Of a stretch of DNA of 64,000 bases, positions 40,218-48,756 are shown one piece after another (within the stretch, counting starts at the first letter, position 1; each line of letters starts with the position of its first letter). The DNA is taken from positions 496,001-560,000 of the forward strand of contig NZ_PGFA01000004.1 in assembly GCF_002797555.1 (NCBI RefSeq), read 5' to 3'. Origin of the DNA: Hymenobacter chitinivorans DSM 11115 (GTDB taxonomy: Bacteria; Bacteroidota; Bacteroidia; Cytophagales; Hymenobacteraceae). The position numbers were made by a program, and so were the translations under genes. The notes under the pieces were generated by a model. That model saw only the letters and a program-made list of their open reading frames with translations. It did not search any database and was not told the DNA's origin.

Positions 40218-40913
40218 CTAAAACTTCAAGCCCAAATCCAGGGCTACTTCGTTGTTTTTGAGGGTTACGTCCTGAAAGCCCCGCTCGTCTTCAAAGTAGT
40301 TGTCGATGTTGACCAGGCCGCGGTGGTAGGAGAGGCCGGCAAATACTTTGGTGCTTTGGCCCACTTGGTACTCCACGCCGGCGCCGATGAGGGCCGACAT
40401 ATCGGGAATGATGACGTGCTTGGACGCTTTGGTTTCGGTGTTGCCGTTGCTGGCATCAATAAAGCGTTTGTCGCCGTTGATGCGGGCCGCAATAACGCCG
40501 CCGGCCGTAACACCAAGCTGGAAGTAGAGCTTAGTATCGGTGGTAATATCGTTGGTGAAAAGCTTCACTGTCACGGGCACTTCCAGGTACTGCAGGGCAA
40601 TTTTCTGCTCCCGCCGTACACTGGGCGTAGTTGAACTTGAGTTCGGGTCCCGGTCGAGGTAGCTGATGGTGCCGCCTTTGCCGCTCAGCCACACGCCGGA
40701 ACTGAAGGCGTAGTTCTGGCCGAAGAAGTAGTCGACGACCAAGCCCCCGCCGAGGCTGAGCTTGCTCTTTTCATTCTGAAAATTGTAGCTGGAAGGCCCG
40801 TCCGCCCGCAGATACGTAATGGAGGGCGAGAGTTTCAAACCAATTTCAACCTGGGCGGAAGCCGTACCGGCCGCTGCACCTACGGTCAGAAGCGCGAGGA
40901 GCAATTTTTTCAT
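40218..40913 (-). CDS. Outer membrane beta-barrel protein
   Basis: A 231-aa protein with a signal peptide (MKKLLLALLTVGAAAGTASAQ) and an eight-strand-type barrel pattern of the PorT/OMP_b-brl_2 kind: VEIGLKLSPSITYL, LGGGLVVDYFFGQNYAFSSG, YLEVPVTVKLF and a final strand ending VALDLGLKF with C-terminal Phe. Such proteins are common small porin-like barrels in Bacteroidota. The ATG at 40913 begins the signal peptide; a longer frame upstream overlaps gldB on the other strand and is not real. Confidence 0.88.
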   Translation of the reverse strand: MKKLLLALLTVGAAAGTASAQVEIGLKLSPSITYLRADGPSSYNFQNEKSKLSLGGGLVVDYFFGQNYAFSSGVWLSGKGGTISYLDRDPNSSSTTPSVRREQKIALQYLEVPVTVKLFTNDITTDTKLYFQLGVTAGGVIAARINGDKRFIDASNGNTETKASKHVIIPDMSALIGAGVEYQVGQSTKVFAGLSYHRGLVNIDNYFEDERGFQDVTLKNNEVALDLGLKF

Positions 40914-40997
40914 GAGAATGGGAAAAGAGTCAGGCTTTAGACGAAAGTCAGCCGCGCGGCGTTTCGTTTTGGCTATTTTCGCCCTAAAGATAGAAGC

Positions 40998-42017
40998 GTG
41001 ACTTACATTCCTGCCTACCTGCGCCTTTTGCTGTTCAGTTTTCTGGGCACTGGCCTGCTGCTCAGCGGCTGCTCGTCGAATGAAACCTGCCAAGCCGACC
41101 CGGAAGTGGCCAAAATACCCGTGACGGTGCAGCTCGAGCGACTGGAGCAGCCGTTCTTCCAAATCAAGAACGTGGCCGAAGCCAAGCAGTTTCTGCGGCA
41201 GCAGCCGGCGTTTACCACGTACTTCCTGGGGCGCAAGCAATTTCCATCGGAAGACATTCTGGCGCAAAAGCTGGTCAGTTTGTCCACCAACCAGGGTTTG
41301 CAGAAGCTGGGCCGGGAGTCGGAAGCTGAGTTCAAAGATACCCAGGCCCTGCAGGCCGAGCTTAAGCAGCTGTTTCAGCACGTGCGCTACTATTTCCCGG
41401 CGTTTCCGGTGCCGCCGGTCAAAACCTTCGTGAGCGGGCTAAGCCAGGACTTGTTTGTGAATGACAGCCTGATGGTGCTCAGCATCGACTTCTTTGCGGG
41501 CCCCAAAGCCAGCTACCGGCCCAACGTGCCCGAGTACATTTTGCGCCGCTACGAGCCGGCCTATATGCTACCTACGGCGGCCCTGGCTATTTCTGGCAAG
41601 TACAATCAGAAAAAGCTCACCGACCAGACCATGCTCAGCGAAATGGTGCAGTTTGGCAAGTCCCTGTACTTCGCCGAAAAAGTGCTGCCCTGTACCGCCG
41701 ATACGCTGCTGATTGGCTTTACGGGCCCCGAAATGGCCAATCTGCAATTCAATGAGGCCAAGGTGTGGGCACACTTCATCGAGAAAAACCTGCTCTATAA
41801 CACCAGCCCGTTTACCATCCAGAAGTACATCGGGGAGCGGCCCAACGTGCCCGAAATCGACAAAACCTGCCCCGGTCGGGTAGGGGCCTGGGTGGGCTGG
41901 CAGATTGTGCGCAAGTATATGGCCGAGCACCCCAACGTGACTTTGGCCCAACTCATGGCCCAGAAGGACCCCCAGCGCATTCTGAATGAGTCGCGCTACC
42001 GGCCGCGGCGGAAGTAA
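40998..42017 (+). CDS. gldB: Gliding motility lipoprotein GldB
   Basis: A 339-aa lipoprotein; the lipobox is LLLSGC (Cys about residue 25). The mature protein matches GldB: VQLERLEQPFFQIKN, FVSGLSQDLFVNDSLMVLSIDFF, YILRRYEPAYMLP and the end VGWQIVRKYMAEHPNVTLAQLM. GldB is required for gliding in Flavobacterium; with GldD it suggests a T9SS/gliding apparatus. Translation begins at GTG 40998. It is divergent from the outer-membrane barrel gene, with 84 bp between. Confidence 0.9.
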   Translation: MTYIPAYLRLLLFSFLGTGLLLSGCSSNETCQADPEVAKIPVTVQLERLEQPFFQIKNVAEAKQFLRQQPAFTTYFLGRKQFPSEDILAQKLVSLSTNQGLQKLGRESEAEFKDTQALQAELKQLFQHVRYYFPAFPVPPVKTFVSGLSQDLFVNDSLMVLSIDFFAGPKASYRPNVPEYILRRYEPAYMLPTAALAISGKYNQKKLTDQTMLSEMVQFGKSLYFAEKVLPCTADTLLIGFTGPEMANLQFNEAKVWAHFIEKNLLYNTSPFTIQKYIGERPNVPEIDKTCPGRVGAWVGWQIVRKYMAEHPNVTLAQLMAQKDPQRILNESRYRPRRK

Positions 42018-42120
42018 TTTTAACTGTTGAAGGCCGAATGTTGAATGGGCGTGCTGCTTTTATCAAGGGAGCCCCCGGCAGTAATCCAACCCGCAACATT
42101 CACTACTCATAATTTCTACC

Positions 42121-43323
42121 GTGCACATTGCCGTTTTCAGCCAGTATCATTCCAACCCTGACTGTCCGGCAACGAGCCGCCACTACTCCTTGCTGGCTCA
42201 GCTGGCCCAGACGCACCGCGTTACGCTGATTACCACCCGCACCTGGGAAGCTCAACGCCTGACGCACGCGTATCCGTGGCTGCCGGAAGGCGTGGAAATG
42301 CGGGCCGCCGCGGTGCCCTACGAGAACAAGATGGGCGTAGCCCGCCGGGTACTGTCGTTTGGGCAATACGCGGCCTACGCCGTGCGGGAAGGCCTGAAGC
42401 TGGAGCGCCCCGACGTTATCTGGGGCATCAGTACGCCCCTGACGGCCGCCTGGGCCGCCGCCCAAGTGGCCCGGCGCCGCCAAATTCCCTGGGTGTTTGA
42501 AGTGCAGGACTTGTGGCCGTCGTTTCCTATTGCTATGGGGGCCGTGCCCACGCGCTGGGCCCAAAACCGGCTGTTCGCCCTCGAAAAAAGCCTGTACCAG
42601 AGTGCCCGCCACATTCTGCCCCTGTCGCCGGATATGACGCGCTACGTTGAGAGCCTGGGCATTGCTCCCGGCAAAATAACGACGGTACTCAACGGTACCG
42701 ACCTGGACCTGGCGGCGCTGGCCACTGCGGAAACGGCGGCCAAACTCCGCGCTGAGCACAACCTAGAGGGTAAGCAAGTAATCCTGTACGCCGGCACGTT
42801 TGGGCGGGCCAATGATATTCCGACCCTCGTAGCTGCCGCCGAGCAGCTGGCCCTGATCCAGCCCGACGTGGTGTGGCTGTTTATGGGCCTGGGTTTTCAC
42901 GAGCCCCTGGTGCGGGCTGCGGCCGGGCGCTGTGCCGCCATTCGGTTGGTGCCGCCCCAGCCGCGTCACACTGTGTTTGGCTGGTTTAAACTGGCGGCGG
43001 TTTCCGTGGTGTCCTTCCTGGATATGCCGGTGTTAGACGCTAATTCCCCGGCCAAGTTCTACGACAGCCTCGCGGTGGGCACGCCGGTAATCGTCACCAA
43101 CCAGGGGTGGACGAAGAAGCTGGTCGAGCAGTACGGCTGCGGCTGGTACGCCCCAGCTGGCAATGCCGAAGCGCTAAGCCGGGTTTTAGCTGAAGTGTTA
43201 GCCCGACCGGAAGCGTTAACTGAGGCCGGCCGGAAAGGGCAAGCTGTGGCCGCCGCGCAGTTCGACCGGCGACAGATAGCGCAAACCATCCAGCAGATTC
43301 TGGAAACTAGCTCGGGTGTTTAA
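42121..43323 (+). CDS. Glycosyltransferase family 4 protein (WbuB-like)
   Basis: A 400-aa GT-B fold transferase. The N-terminal acceptor domain starts MHIAVFSQYHSNPD and includes IPWVFEVQDLWPSFP. The donor domain contains VILYAGTFGRAND, VWLFMGLG, VSFLDMPVLDANSPAKFYDSL and AVGTPVIVTNQGW, with the acidic/sugar-nucleotide loop typical of GT4. The pattern resembles WbuB-type N-acetylfucosaminyl transferases of O-antigen synthesis; the true substrate is unknown. No other polysaccharide genes are near. Translation starts at GTG. Confidence 0.87.
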   Translation: MHIAVFSQYHSNPDCPATSRHYSLLAQLAQTHRVTLITTRTWEAQRLTHAYPWLPEGVEMRAAAVPYENKMGVARRVLSFGQYAAYAVREGLKLERPDVIWGISTPLTAAWAAAQVARRRQIPWVFEVQDLWPSFPIAMGAVPTRWAQNRLFALEKSLYQSARHILPLSPDMTRYVESLGIAPGKITTVLNGTDLDLAALATAETAAKLRAEHNLEGKQVILYAGTFGRANDIPTLVAAAEQLALIQPDVVWLFMGLGFHEPLVRAAAGRCAAIRLVPPQPRHTVFGWFKLAAVSVVSFLDMPVLDANSPAKFYDSLAVGTPVIVTNQGWTKKLVEQYGCGWYAPAGNAEALSRVLAEVLARPEALTEAGRKGQAVAAAQFDRRQIAQTIQQILETSSGV

Positions 43324-43372
43324 ACCAGGTAGAACCACTTTTGTACTAAGTTGTACTAAATGGCTGCTCTGA

Positions 43373-44062
43373 CTAGATTTCTACGTTGTGGTCCGGGCTT
43401 TTTTCTTCGGCGCTGGGTTTGCCAAAGTGCGAGGCGTAGTATTTACAAAAGCCCTTTAGTGGGCAAATAGCGCACTTTGGCGTGCGAGCCACGCACACGT
43501 AGCGTCCGTGCAGGATCAACCAGTGGTGGGCCTTCGGAATTAGTGCTTCCGGTATATAATGCACCAGCTCTTTCTCCACGGCCAGGGGCGTCGTGGCTTT
43601 CTGCGTTACTAGGCCCAGCCGGTGCGATACCCGGAACACGTGAGTATCCACGGCCATGGCAGGCTGGTTGTAAATCACCGAGACGATGACGTTGGCCGTT
43701 TTGCGGCCCACGCCCGGCAGGCGCTGCAGCTCCTCAATCGTGCTGGGTACTTCCGAGTTGAATTCCTCAACTAGCAGGCGGCCCAGGCCGGCCAGGTGCT
43801 TGGCCTTGTTGTTAGGGTAGGAAACGCTGCGGATAAAGGGAAATATTTCTTCAGCCGAGGCCAGAGCCAGGTGGGCCGGCGTGGGGAACTGCTCCAGGAG
43901 CGCGGGCATAATCTGGTTGACGCGCTTATCGGTGCACTGGGCGCTGAGCACCACGGCCACAATAAGCTCGTAGGGGTTGCCGTAGTGCAGCTCCGTTTTC
44001 GGCTCGGGAAAATGAGTCGTGAAGTAGTTGAGGAAATGGCGGAACCGCTCGGGCTTGCGCAT
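43373..44062 (-). CDS. nth: Endonuclease III
   Basis: A DNA glycosylase/AP lyase for oxidised pyrimidines. The 229-aa protein has the helix-hairpin-helix LPGVGRKTANV with catalytic Lys, the catalytic Asp in AVDTHVFRV, and the 4Fe-4S ligands C-x6-C-x2-C-x5-C (VCVARTPKCAICPLKGFC). It follows the glycosyltransferase gene convergently. A short tail (HFGKPSAEEKSPDHNVEI) is unconserved. Confidence 0.94.
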   Translation of the reverse strand: MRKPERFRHFLNYFTTHFPEPKTELHYGNPYELIVAVVLSAQCTDKRVNQIMPALLEQFPTPAHLALASAEEIFPFIRSVSYPNNKAKHLAGLGRLLVEEFNSEVPSTIEELQRLPGVGRKTANVIVSVIYNQPAMAVDTHVFRVSHRLGLVTQKATTPLAVEKELVHYIPEALIPKAHHWLILHGRYVCVARTPKCAICPLKGFCKYYASHFGKPSAEEKSPDHNVEI

Positions 44063-44109
44063 GGCTGGAAGCGTTGGACTCGAATGAGCGGCAAAATAAC
44101 GCCAAAAAA

Positions 44110-44203
44110 GTCATCCTGAGCCTGCCAGTAGCGGCTGCATTTCTTCCCACAGGGTTCCTGTGCGGTGAATAGCAGCCAGCCGTTTTGGCAAGCTCAGGAT
44201 GAC
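44110..44203. repeat. TCATCCTGAGC-family inverted repeat
   Basis: Arms 44110-44127 and 44186-44203 match at 17 of 18 positions; an inner GCGGCTGC/GCAGCC pair forms a second stem. The outer motif is shared with 11268-11424. Confidence 0.8.
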
Positions 44204-44218
44204 AAAGGAAATTAAACT

Positions 44219-44449
44219 TTACCCAGCCTTGAGAAAGGTGCGGGAGTACTGCAGAATAGAATCGGTGGTACGCCGGCTGGGGGCACTTTTGAGGCCATCC
44301 AGGCAGCGCTGGGCCAGTAGGAGGTCGGCGCACACAGTAGCCAGTTCGGCGTCGTGGAGCAGGGCACGCTCTACTTCCTGGTGCTCATTAGCCGGCAATT
44401 CGTTGTATACGTACCGGAGCAGTTTCTCGTGGGTAAAGGTTTTGATCAT
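44219..44449 (-). CDS. Small protein overlapping the sigma factor gene, possible anti-sigma factor
   Basis: A 76-aa soluble protein (MIKTFTHEKLLRYVYNELPAN, then EHQEVERALLHDAELATVCADLL). The pattern resembles the N-terminal helical domain of anti-sigma proteins (LLRYVYNELP, short helix, EHQEVE) but lacks zinc Cys/His ligands and any transmembrane segment. It starts inside the sigma gene, with a 62-bp overlap in another frame. Binding to that sigma factor is inferred from position. Confidence 0.68.
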   Translation of the reverse strand: MIKTFTHEKLLRYVYNELPANEHQEVERALLHDAELATVCADLLLAQRCLDGLKSAPSRRTTDSILQYSRTFLKAG

Positions 44450-45023
44450 AGAAAACGGGTTGTGCGGCCATCTTCTTCCGCAGGTTGATCAGCGCGTAAC
44501 GCATACGCCCCAGCGCCGTGTTGATGCTAACCCCCGTCGCGTCCGCAATTTCCTGAAAGCTCATGTCGCCGTAGTGGCGCATGATGAGCACTTCTTTCTG
44601 CACTGCGGGCAGGTCCTGGATTAGCTCGCGAAGACGGGCGTGGGTTTCCTCACGGGTGATGGTAGCGTCCGCTCCCTCTTCTGCCAACGACAACGAATTG
44701 AACGCATGACTTGTTGTATCAAGATTCAATAAAGGGCTGCGTTTTTCGCGGCGGAAAAAGTCAATCGCCAGATTATGAGCGATACGGCAAATCCAGGAAG
44801 AGAATTTTCCTTCCTCATTATAGCGTCCACTCTTCATTGTGTGGATGGCTTTGATAAAGGTATCCTGCAGCAGGTCTTCGGCCACGTCTTCGTCGCGCAC
44901 GATAAGCATAATCGTGGTGAAAACGCGGCTCTTGTGCCGATCTAGCAATAGGGCAAAGGCATCTTCCTTACCGGCGATGTAAAGGGATATGAGAGCGGAG
45001 TCGCTCGGCTGCAAGGTGTCCAT
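44388..45023 (-). CDS. RNA polymerase ECF sigma factor
   Basis: A 211-aa sigma factor. Region 2 (about 20-95) includes DEDVAEDLLQDTFIKAIH and WICRIAHNLAIDFFRREKR; region 4 (about 135-185) includes LPAVQKEVLIMRHYGDMSFQEIADATGVS and a second recognition helix. It has no fecR neighbour; the small overlapping gene may act as its anti-sigma. A 20-residue basic/proline tail (YPRETAPVRIQRIAG) is coded within the overlap. Confidence 0.9.
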   Translation of the reverse strand: MDTLQPSDSALISLYIAGKEDAFALLLDRHKSRVFTTIMLIVRDEDVAEDLLQDTFIKAIHTMKSGRYNEEGKFSSWICRIAHNLAIDFFRREKRSPLLNLDTTSHAFNSLSLAEEGADATITREETHARLRELIQDLPAVQKEVLIMRHYGDMSFQEIADATGVSINTALGRMRYALINLRKKMAAQPVFYDQNLYPRETAPVRIQRIAG

Positions 45024-45332
45024 AAAGGCTACGGGTTAGAGGAACGTAGAGCTTTAGGCCATAGAGTGCAGTTGCCGGTGAAATCGAGAAAGTTTCTGAA
45101 GAGGAGATGAAGTTTCCAAATGTAGAAAACGGCAACACCATTCGCAACGGGTGGTTGCTTCAAAACCAAAATAATTTTTGCCTTTTAAAACAAATTATTC
45201 AATAGTGTATATCAACTATTTCAGATTGAAGCCGCTACCAAAAAAATTAAATGCCCTTTCATTCGTTGACGCGGGCGTTTTAAGCTAAAAAAGCCCGCTG
45301 TAGGCGGGCTTTTCTGCGGGGTGGGCCGGGGC
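45024..45332. other. 309-bp region upstream of the sigma factor gene
   Basis: No gene seen. Bases about 45100-45260 are AT-rich and could hold the sigma gene promoter, but no clear TAnnTTTG element was found. A minus-strand terminator lies at 45289-45313. Confidence 0.5.
45289..45313 (-). terminator. Intrinsic terminator of the gene at 45333
   Basis: The arms AAAAGCCCGC and GCGGGCTTTT have a 5-nt loop; read on the minus strand a run of six T follows. Confidence 0.85.
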
Positions 45333-45911
45333 TCAGCGCCGTAGCTGGGCGTCGATGGTTTGGAGCTGGCTGTCGATGGGGGCCGCGCCGGGATTGGCCC
45401 CGACGGCCACTTTGGTACGCTCGGCCAGGCGGTCGGAGAGCTGCTCGAGCAACTGCAGGCGTTGCTCGGTGCGGCGCAGCTCGGTGGCCAGGCGCTGGGG
45501 CACCAGGGGGCGGGTAGCACCGGGCACCGGAGTTTCGGTGGGCTGCCCGGTTACTTGGCGGGCGCGCTGCTCAATGGCCGGGGCCGACATCATGTCGTCG
45601 GTGAAGTTGACGATGTTGCCCTGCATATTCACGGCTTTACCCTCGGGCAGCATCTGGCGGGTGCCGTCTTTGCTGATCATGATACCGTCGGGGCGCACGA
45701 CCAGGCCGTTGTCCATCGTGACCGGGGCCGACAGGCGCGACATCTGGCCGGCTTGCAGGCGCATGGTCAGACCGTTGCGGCGGGCCACGCCATCTTTCAG
45801 GGAAGGAGCCGCCGTGGAGGTCGAAGCCGCGGGTGTGGTTTGGGCCAGGGCAGCGGGGGCAGTCAGTAAAAAGCTGGCGAAGGCGAGGCAGGCAAACGGA
45901 GCGTAGGGCAT
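45333..45911 (-). CDS. Secreted DUF6799-like protein
   Basis: A 192-aa exported protein. After the signal peptide (MPYAPFACLAFASFLLTAPAALAQ) it has a repeated pattern of short beta hairpins: DGVARRNGLTMRL, MDNGLVVRPDGIMISKDGTRQMLPEGKAVNMQGN. This pattern resembles the DUF6799 repeat of Bacteroidota (an assignment from memory). The C-terminal third is a helical, Arg/Leu-rich coil (LATELRRTEQRLQLLEQLSDRLAE). Function unknown. A terminator follows. Confidence 0.75.
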   Translation of the reverse strand: MPYAPFACLAFASFLLTAPAALAQTTPAASTSTAAPSLKDGVARRNGLTMRLQAGQMSRLSAPVTMDNGLVVRPDGIMISKDGTRQMLPEGKAVNMQGNIVNFTDDMMSAPAIEQRARQVTGQPTETPVPGATRPLVPQRLATELRRTEQRLQLLEQLSDRLAERTKVAVGANPGAAPIDSQLQTIDAQLRR

Positions 45912-45990
45912 GGCGGCGGGAACGAGGGTGGGAACCGGACAACCCGGCCACGGGCCGGTAGTGCTGCTGACGCGCTTTGCGGCGGCAAGG

Positions 45991-46416
45991 TTACGCGTTG
46001 GCTTCGTGGGCGCGGCGCCGGGCCAGCCAGTCGGCAGCCTGGCCTTCGTCGCTGAAGAGGCGCACGTGGCAGTCGGCGTTGGAAACCAGGGGTGCGCCGT
46101 TTTCCTGGTCCACGTTGCTCAAGTGGGCCGGCGACATCAGAAACGCCAGGTAGACGCGGCCGCCGAGCAGGGGCGTGAGCCGGGGCAAAAACGTGGACAG
46201 CACCCACTGGGTGGAATCTTCGCTGATGGTACCGCGGCGGCGCAGGTCGAGCAGCCAGTAACGCACTTTCTGGGGGGCAGCTACCCGGAGTGTAGCCTCG
46301 TAGCCCTGCTGCACCTCGGCCGGGCTAACCTGGCGCAGCCAGCGGCCCAGCAGCGTACCTAGGTCCTCGCGCAGGGTAAGCTCCACAAAATCGGCAATGG
46401 CAGTAACGGTAGGCAC
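45991..46416 (-). CDS. Conserved hypothetical protein, alpha/beta, unknown
   Basis: A soluble protein of about 141 aa, from GTG 46416 (MPTVTAIADFVELTLREDLG). Its helix-strand alternation (VRYWLLDLRRRG, RVYLAFLMSPAHL, DCHVRLFSDEGQAADWLARRR) resembles STAS-like or SpoIIAA-like folds known in Bacteroidota, but I cannot name a family. The frame stays open far upstream, but that part overlaps the MFS promoter and gene on the other strand, so the start is chosen by composition and is uncertain. Confidence 0.65.
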   Translation of the reverse strand: MPTVTAIADFVELTLREDLGTLLGRWLRQVSPAEVQQGYEATLRVAAPQKVRYWLLDLRRRGTISEDSTQWVLSTFLPRLTPLLGGRVYLAFLMSPAHLSNVDQENGAPLVSNADCHVRLFSDEGQAADWLARRRAHEANA

Positions 46417-46614
46417 GGGCGGCAGGGCGAGAAGTGAACGGGACGGGAAGTTTCGCGGAGGGCAGGCAAGTAAGATAGGCAAATCAGGGAATTTTACAAA
46501 ATCCTCCCAAGCGGCCTTTTTCGTGGGGTTGAATGGGTTGTTCTGGGCCCGGCCGCCGTATGGCAGGCGGACTAAGCGGGGGCTGAACCGTGCCTTTCGC
46601 CCCCACTTTCGGAT

Positions 46615-46622
46615 TACCTTTG
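46615..46622 (+). promoter_or_regulatory. -7 promoter box of the MFS gene
   Basis: TACCTTTG, an exact match, 29 nt upstream of the ATG at 46651. Confidence 0.6.
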
Positions 46623-46650
46623 CCCGGCTTCTTTCTTCTGTTCCTGCTTT

Positions 46651-47946
46651 ATGGCTGCTGATACTTCGCTCACGCCCCACGACCCGTACGCGGCGCTCCG
46701 GATTCCTGATTTTCGCCGGCTGATTTCGGCCCGGGTGTGTTTCACGGTAGCCACCCGGGTGCAGGGCCTGGTGGTGGCCTGGCAAATCTTCCGGCTCACC
46801 AACGACCCGCTGGCCCTGGGCTTCATCGGGCTGGCCGAGGCGTTGCCCAGCATCGGGGTGTCGCTCTACGCGGGGCACGTGGCCGACTCGGTAAAGCGCA
46901 AGAACATCATCATCGTGACCGTGACGGTGCTGCTGCTGTGCGCGGCGGCGCTCTGGGCCCTGGCTACGCCGGCGGGGCTGCCCTTGCTGGCCAAAGGGGC
47001 GCTGTACACGCTGCCGCTGTACGTAGTTATCTTCATTAGCGGCATTGCCCGAGGCTTTCTGGGGCCGGCCTTATTTTCGTTTATGCCCCAGCTGCTGCCC
47101 AGCCGGGACAAGCTGGCTAACGCCATTACCTGGAACAGTACAACTTACCAGGCCTCGGCGGTGCTGGGGCCGGCCATTGGCGGCTACTTGGTAGCTCATT
47201 TGGGCGTGGCCAACTCCTACGCCGTGGCCGCCGGGCTGCTGCTGCTGGCCTTACTGCAGTTTGCCGGCATATCTTCCCGGCCCCTGCCGCCGCGCGAAGG
47301 CGAGAAGCTAAGCTTGCAGGAAAGCGTGCTGAGCGGCCTGAAGTTTATTTTCAGCAACCAGCTGGTGCTGGCGGCCCTGGCCCTGGACATGTTTGCCGTG
47401 TTGTTTGGCGGGGCCGTGGCGCTGCTGCCAGTCTTTGCCGTGGATATTCTGCACGTGGGGGCCGCCGGGCTGGGCCATTTGGAGGCGGCACCGGCCGTGG
47501 GCTCGGTGCTGATGGCCGTGGTGTTGACCTACTTCCCGCTCAAGCGCCACGCCGGCCGCAAGCTGCTCTGGGCCGTGGCCGGCTTCGGGGCCGCTACCAT
47601 TGCCTTTGCCCTGTCCACCAACTTCTGGCTTTCGTTGGGCCTGCTGTTTCTGACCGGCGTGTTCGACTCCGTATCGGTGATTGTGCGCTCCACCTTGATT
47701 CACACCTTTACCCCGGAGTACATGAAGGGCCGGGTGTCGGCCGTGAACAACATCTTTATCGGTTCCAGCAACGAAATCGGGGCCTTTGAGTCGGGGGCGG
47801 CGGCCAAGCTGCTGGGCGTGGTCCGCTCGGTGGTATTCGGGGGGCTGATGACCATCGTGGTGGTGCTCATTACCACTTGGCGGGCCGATAAGCTGCGCAC
47901 GCTGGACATGACGCCCAAGAAACCGGAGCCCGAGCCGGCGGCATAA
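46651..47946 (+). CDS. MFS transporter (EntS/MFS_3-like)
   Basis: A 431-aa permease with about 12 transmembrane helices. Typical segments are YAALRIPDFRRLISARV, the inter-helix loop GHVADSVKRKN, GPAIGGYLVA, and RSTLIHTFTPEYMKGRVSAV with NNIFIGSSNEIGAFESG. The layout matches the MFS_3 group that includes the enterobactin exporter EntS, but the substrate cannot be read from the sequence. No siderophore genes are near; a FecI-like sigma gene follows. Confidence 0.9.
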   Translation: MAADTSLTPHDPYAALRIPDFRRLISARVCFTVATRVQGLVVAWQIFRLTNDPLALGFIGLAEALPSIGVSLYAGHVADSVKRKNIIIVTVTVLLLCAAALWALATPAGLPLLAKGALYTLPLYVVIFISGIARGFLGPALFSFMPQLLPSRDKLANAITWNSTTYQASAVLGPAIGGYLVAHLGVANSYAVAAGLLLLALLQFAGISSRPLPPREGEKLSLQESVLSGLKFIFSNQLVLAALALDMFAVLFGGAVALLPVFAVDILHVGAAGLGHLEAAPAVGSVLMAVVLTYFPLKRHAGRKLLWAVAGFGAATIAFALSTNFWLSLGLLFLTGVFDSVSVIVRSTLIHTFTPEYMKGRVSAVNNIFIGSSNEIGAFESGAAAKLLGVVRSVVFGGLMTIVVVLITTWRADKLRTLDMTPKKPEPEPAA

Positions 47947-48003
47947 GGCCAAATTATATGGCATAATGGGGTGATACTTGTGTAGTGAAAACGCTATATA
48001 GTG

Positions 48004-48011
48004 TAGATTTG
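48004..48011 (+). promoter_or_regulatory. -7 promoter box of the FecI-like sigma gene
   Basis: TAGATTTG matches TAnnTTTG, 53 nt upstream of the ATG at 48064. A CTTG lies 23 bp upstream, slightly too far for a consensus -33. Confidence 0.55.
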
Positions 48012-48063
48012 CCCCGAATTAGGCGGCTCCCGGATTTTCCCGGCGGAGCGGCTCCCCCGCGCT

Positions 48064-48645
48064 ATGGCTACTTCCGACGCTGCAGATGCTCTAGAAGGCC
48101 GGCTCACTCAGCTGCGGGCCACCGATGCCGAGGCCTTCATGGAAGTGCTGTTCCGGGAGTTTTACCGGCCGCTGGGTAGCGTAATTCAGCGGGTGGTGAA
48201 GGACAAGGAGGCCACCGAAGACCTGCTCCAGGACGTGTTTCTGCGCATCTGGCACGGGCGCGACACGCTGGTCATCACCACCACTTACCGGGCCTACCTG
48301 TACCGGGCGGCCCTGAATGCCGCCCTGCGCTACCAGGAGCGGGAGCAGCGCCAAGTGGCCTGGGACGATGCCCCGGCCGCCGCCGAGCCCCGCACCGACA
48401 ACGCCCTGCACGCGCTGTACCAGCGGGAAGCCGAAGACTCGGTGGAGGCGGCCCTGGACCGGCTGCCGCCCCAGTGCCGGGCCGTGTTTACGATGAGCCG
48501 CTACGAGGAGATGAGCTACCAGCAGATTGCCGACACCCTCGAAATTTCGCCCAAAACGGTGGAAAACCAGATGGGCAAGGCCCTGCGCATTTTGCGCCAG
48601 CAGCTGAGCAGCGTGCTGAAAAACCTGTATTCATTGCTGCTGTAA
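48064..48645 (+). CDS. RNA polymerase sigma factor, FecI/ECF type
   Basis: A 193-aa sigma factor. Region 2 includes FMEVLFREFYRPLGSVIQRVV and ATEDLLQDVFLRIWHGRD; region 4 includes LPPQCRAVFTMSRYEEMSYQQIADTL and the recognition helix SPKTVENQMGKALRILRQQL. This is the FecI-like Bacteroidota type, normally followed at once by a fecR gene. Here three other genes come first and FecR lies 4.5 kb downstream. It probably transcribes this receptor locus. Confidence 0.9.
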   Translation: MATSDAADALEGRLTQLRATDAEAFMEVLFREFYRPLGSVIQRVVKDKEATEDLLQDVFLRIWHGRDTLVITTTYRAYLYRAALNAALRYQEREQRQVAWDDAPAAAEPRTDNALHALYQREAEDSVEAALDRLPPQCRAVFTMSRYEEMSYQQIADTLEISPKTVENQMGKALRILRQQLSSVLKNLYSLLL

Positions 48646-48756
48646 GGCGGGGTCGAAAAAATATTTTCGAGCAGCGTAGGGGTACGGGCCGGGTTGCGGA
48701 TCAGAGAGAAGAAAGCACCCTTTTTCTCTGACCTGAAACCTTAATCCTGCTCCGCT

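Noticed and set aside
40914..41381. Upstream extension of the outer-membrane barrel gene
   Set aside because: It overlaps gldB on the other strand and would bury the signal peptide.
46417..46878. Upstream extension of the 45991 gene
   Set aside because: It overlaps the MFS promoter and start; composition is unlike a protein.
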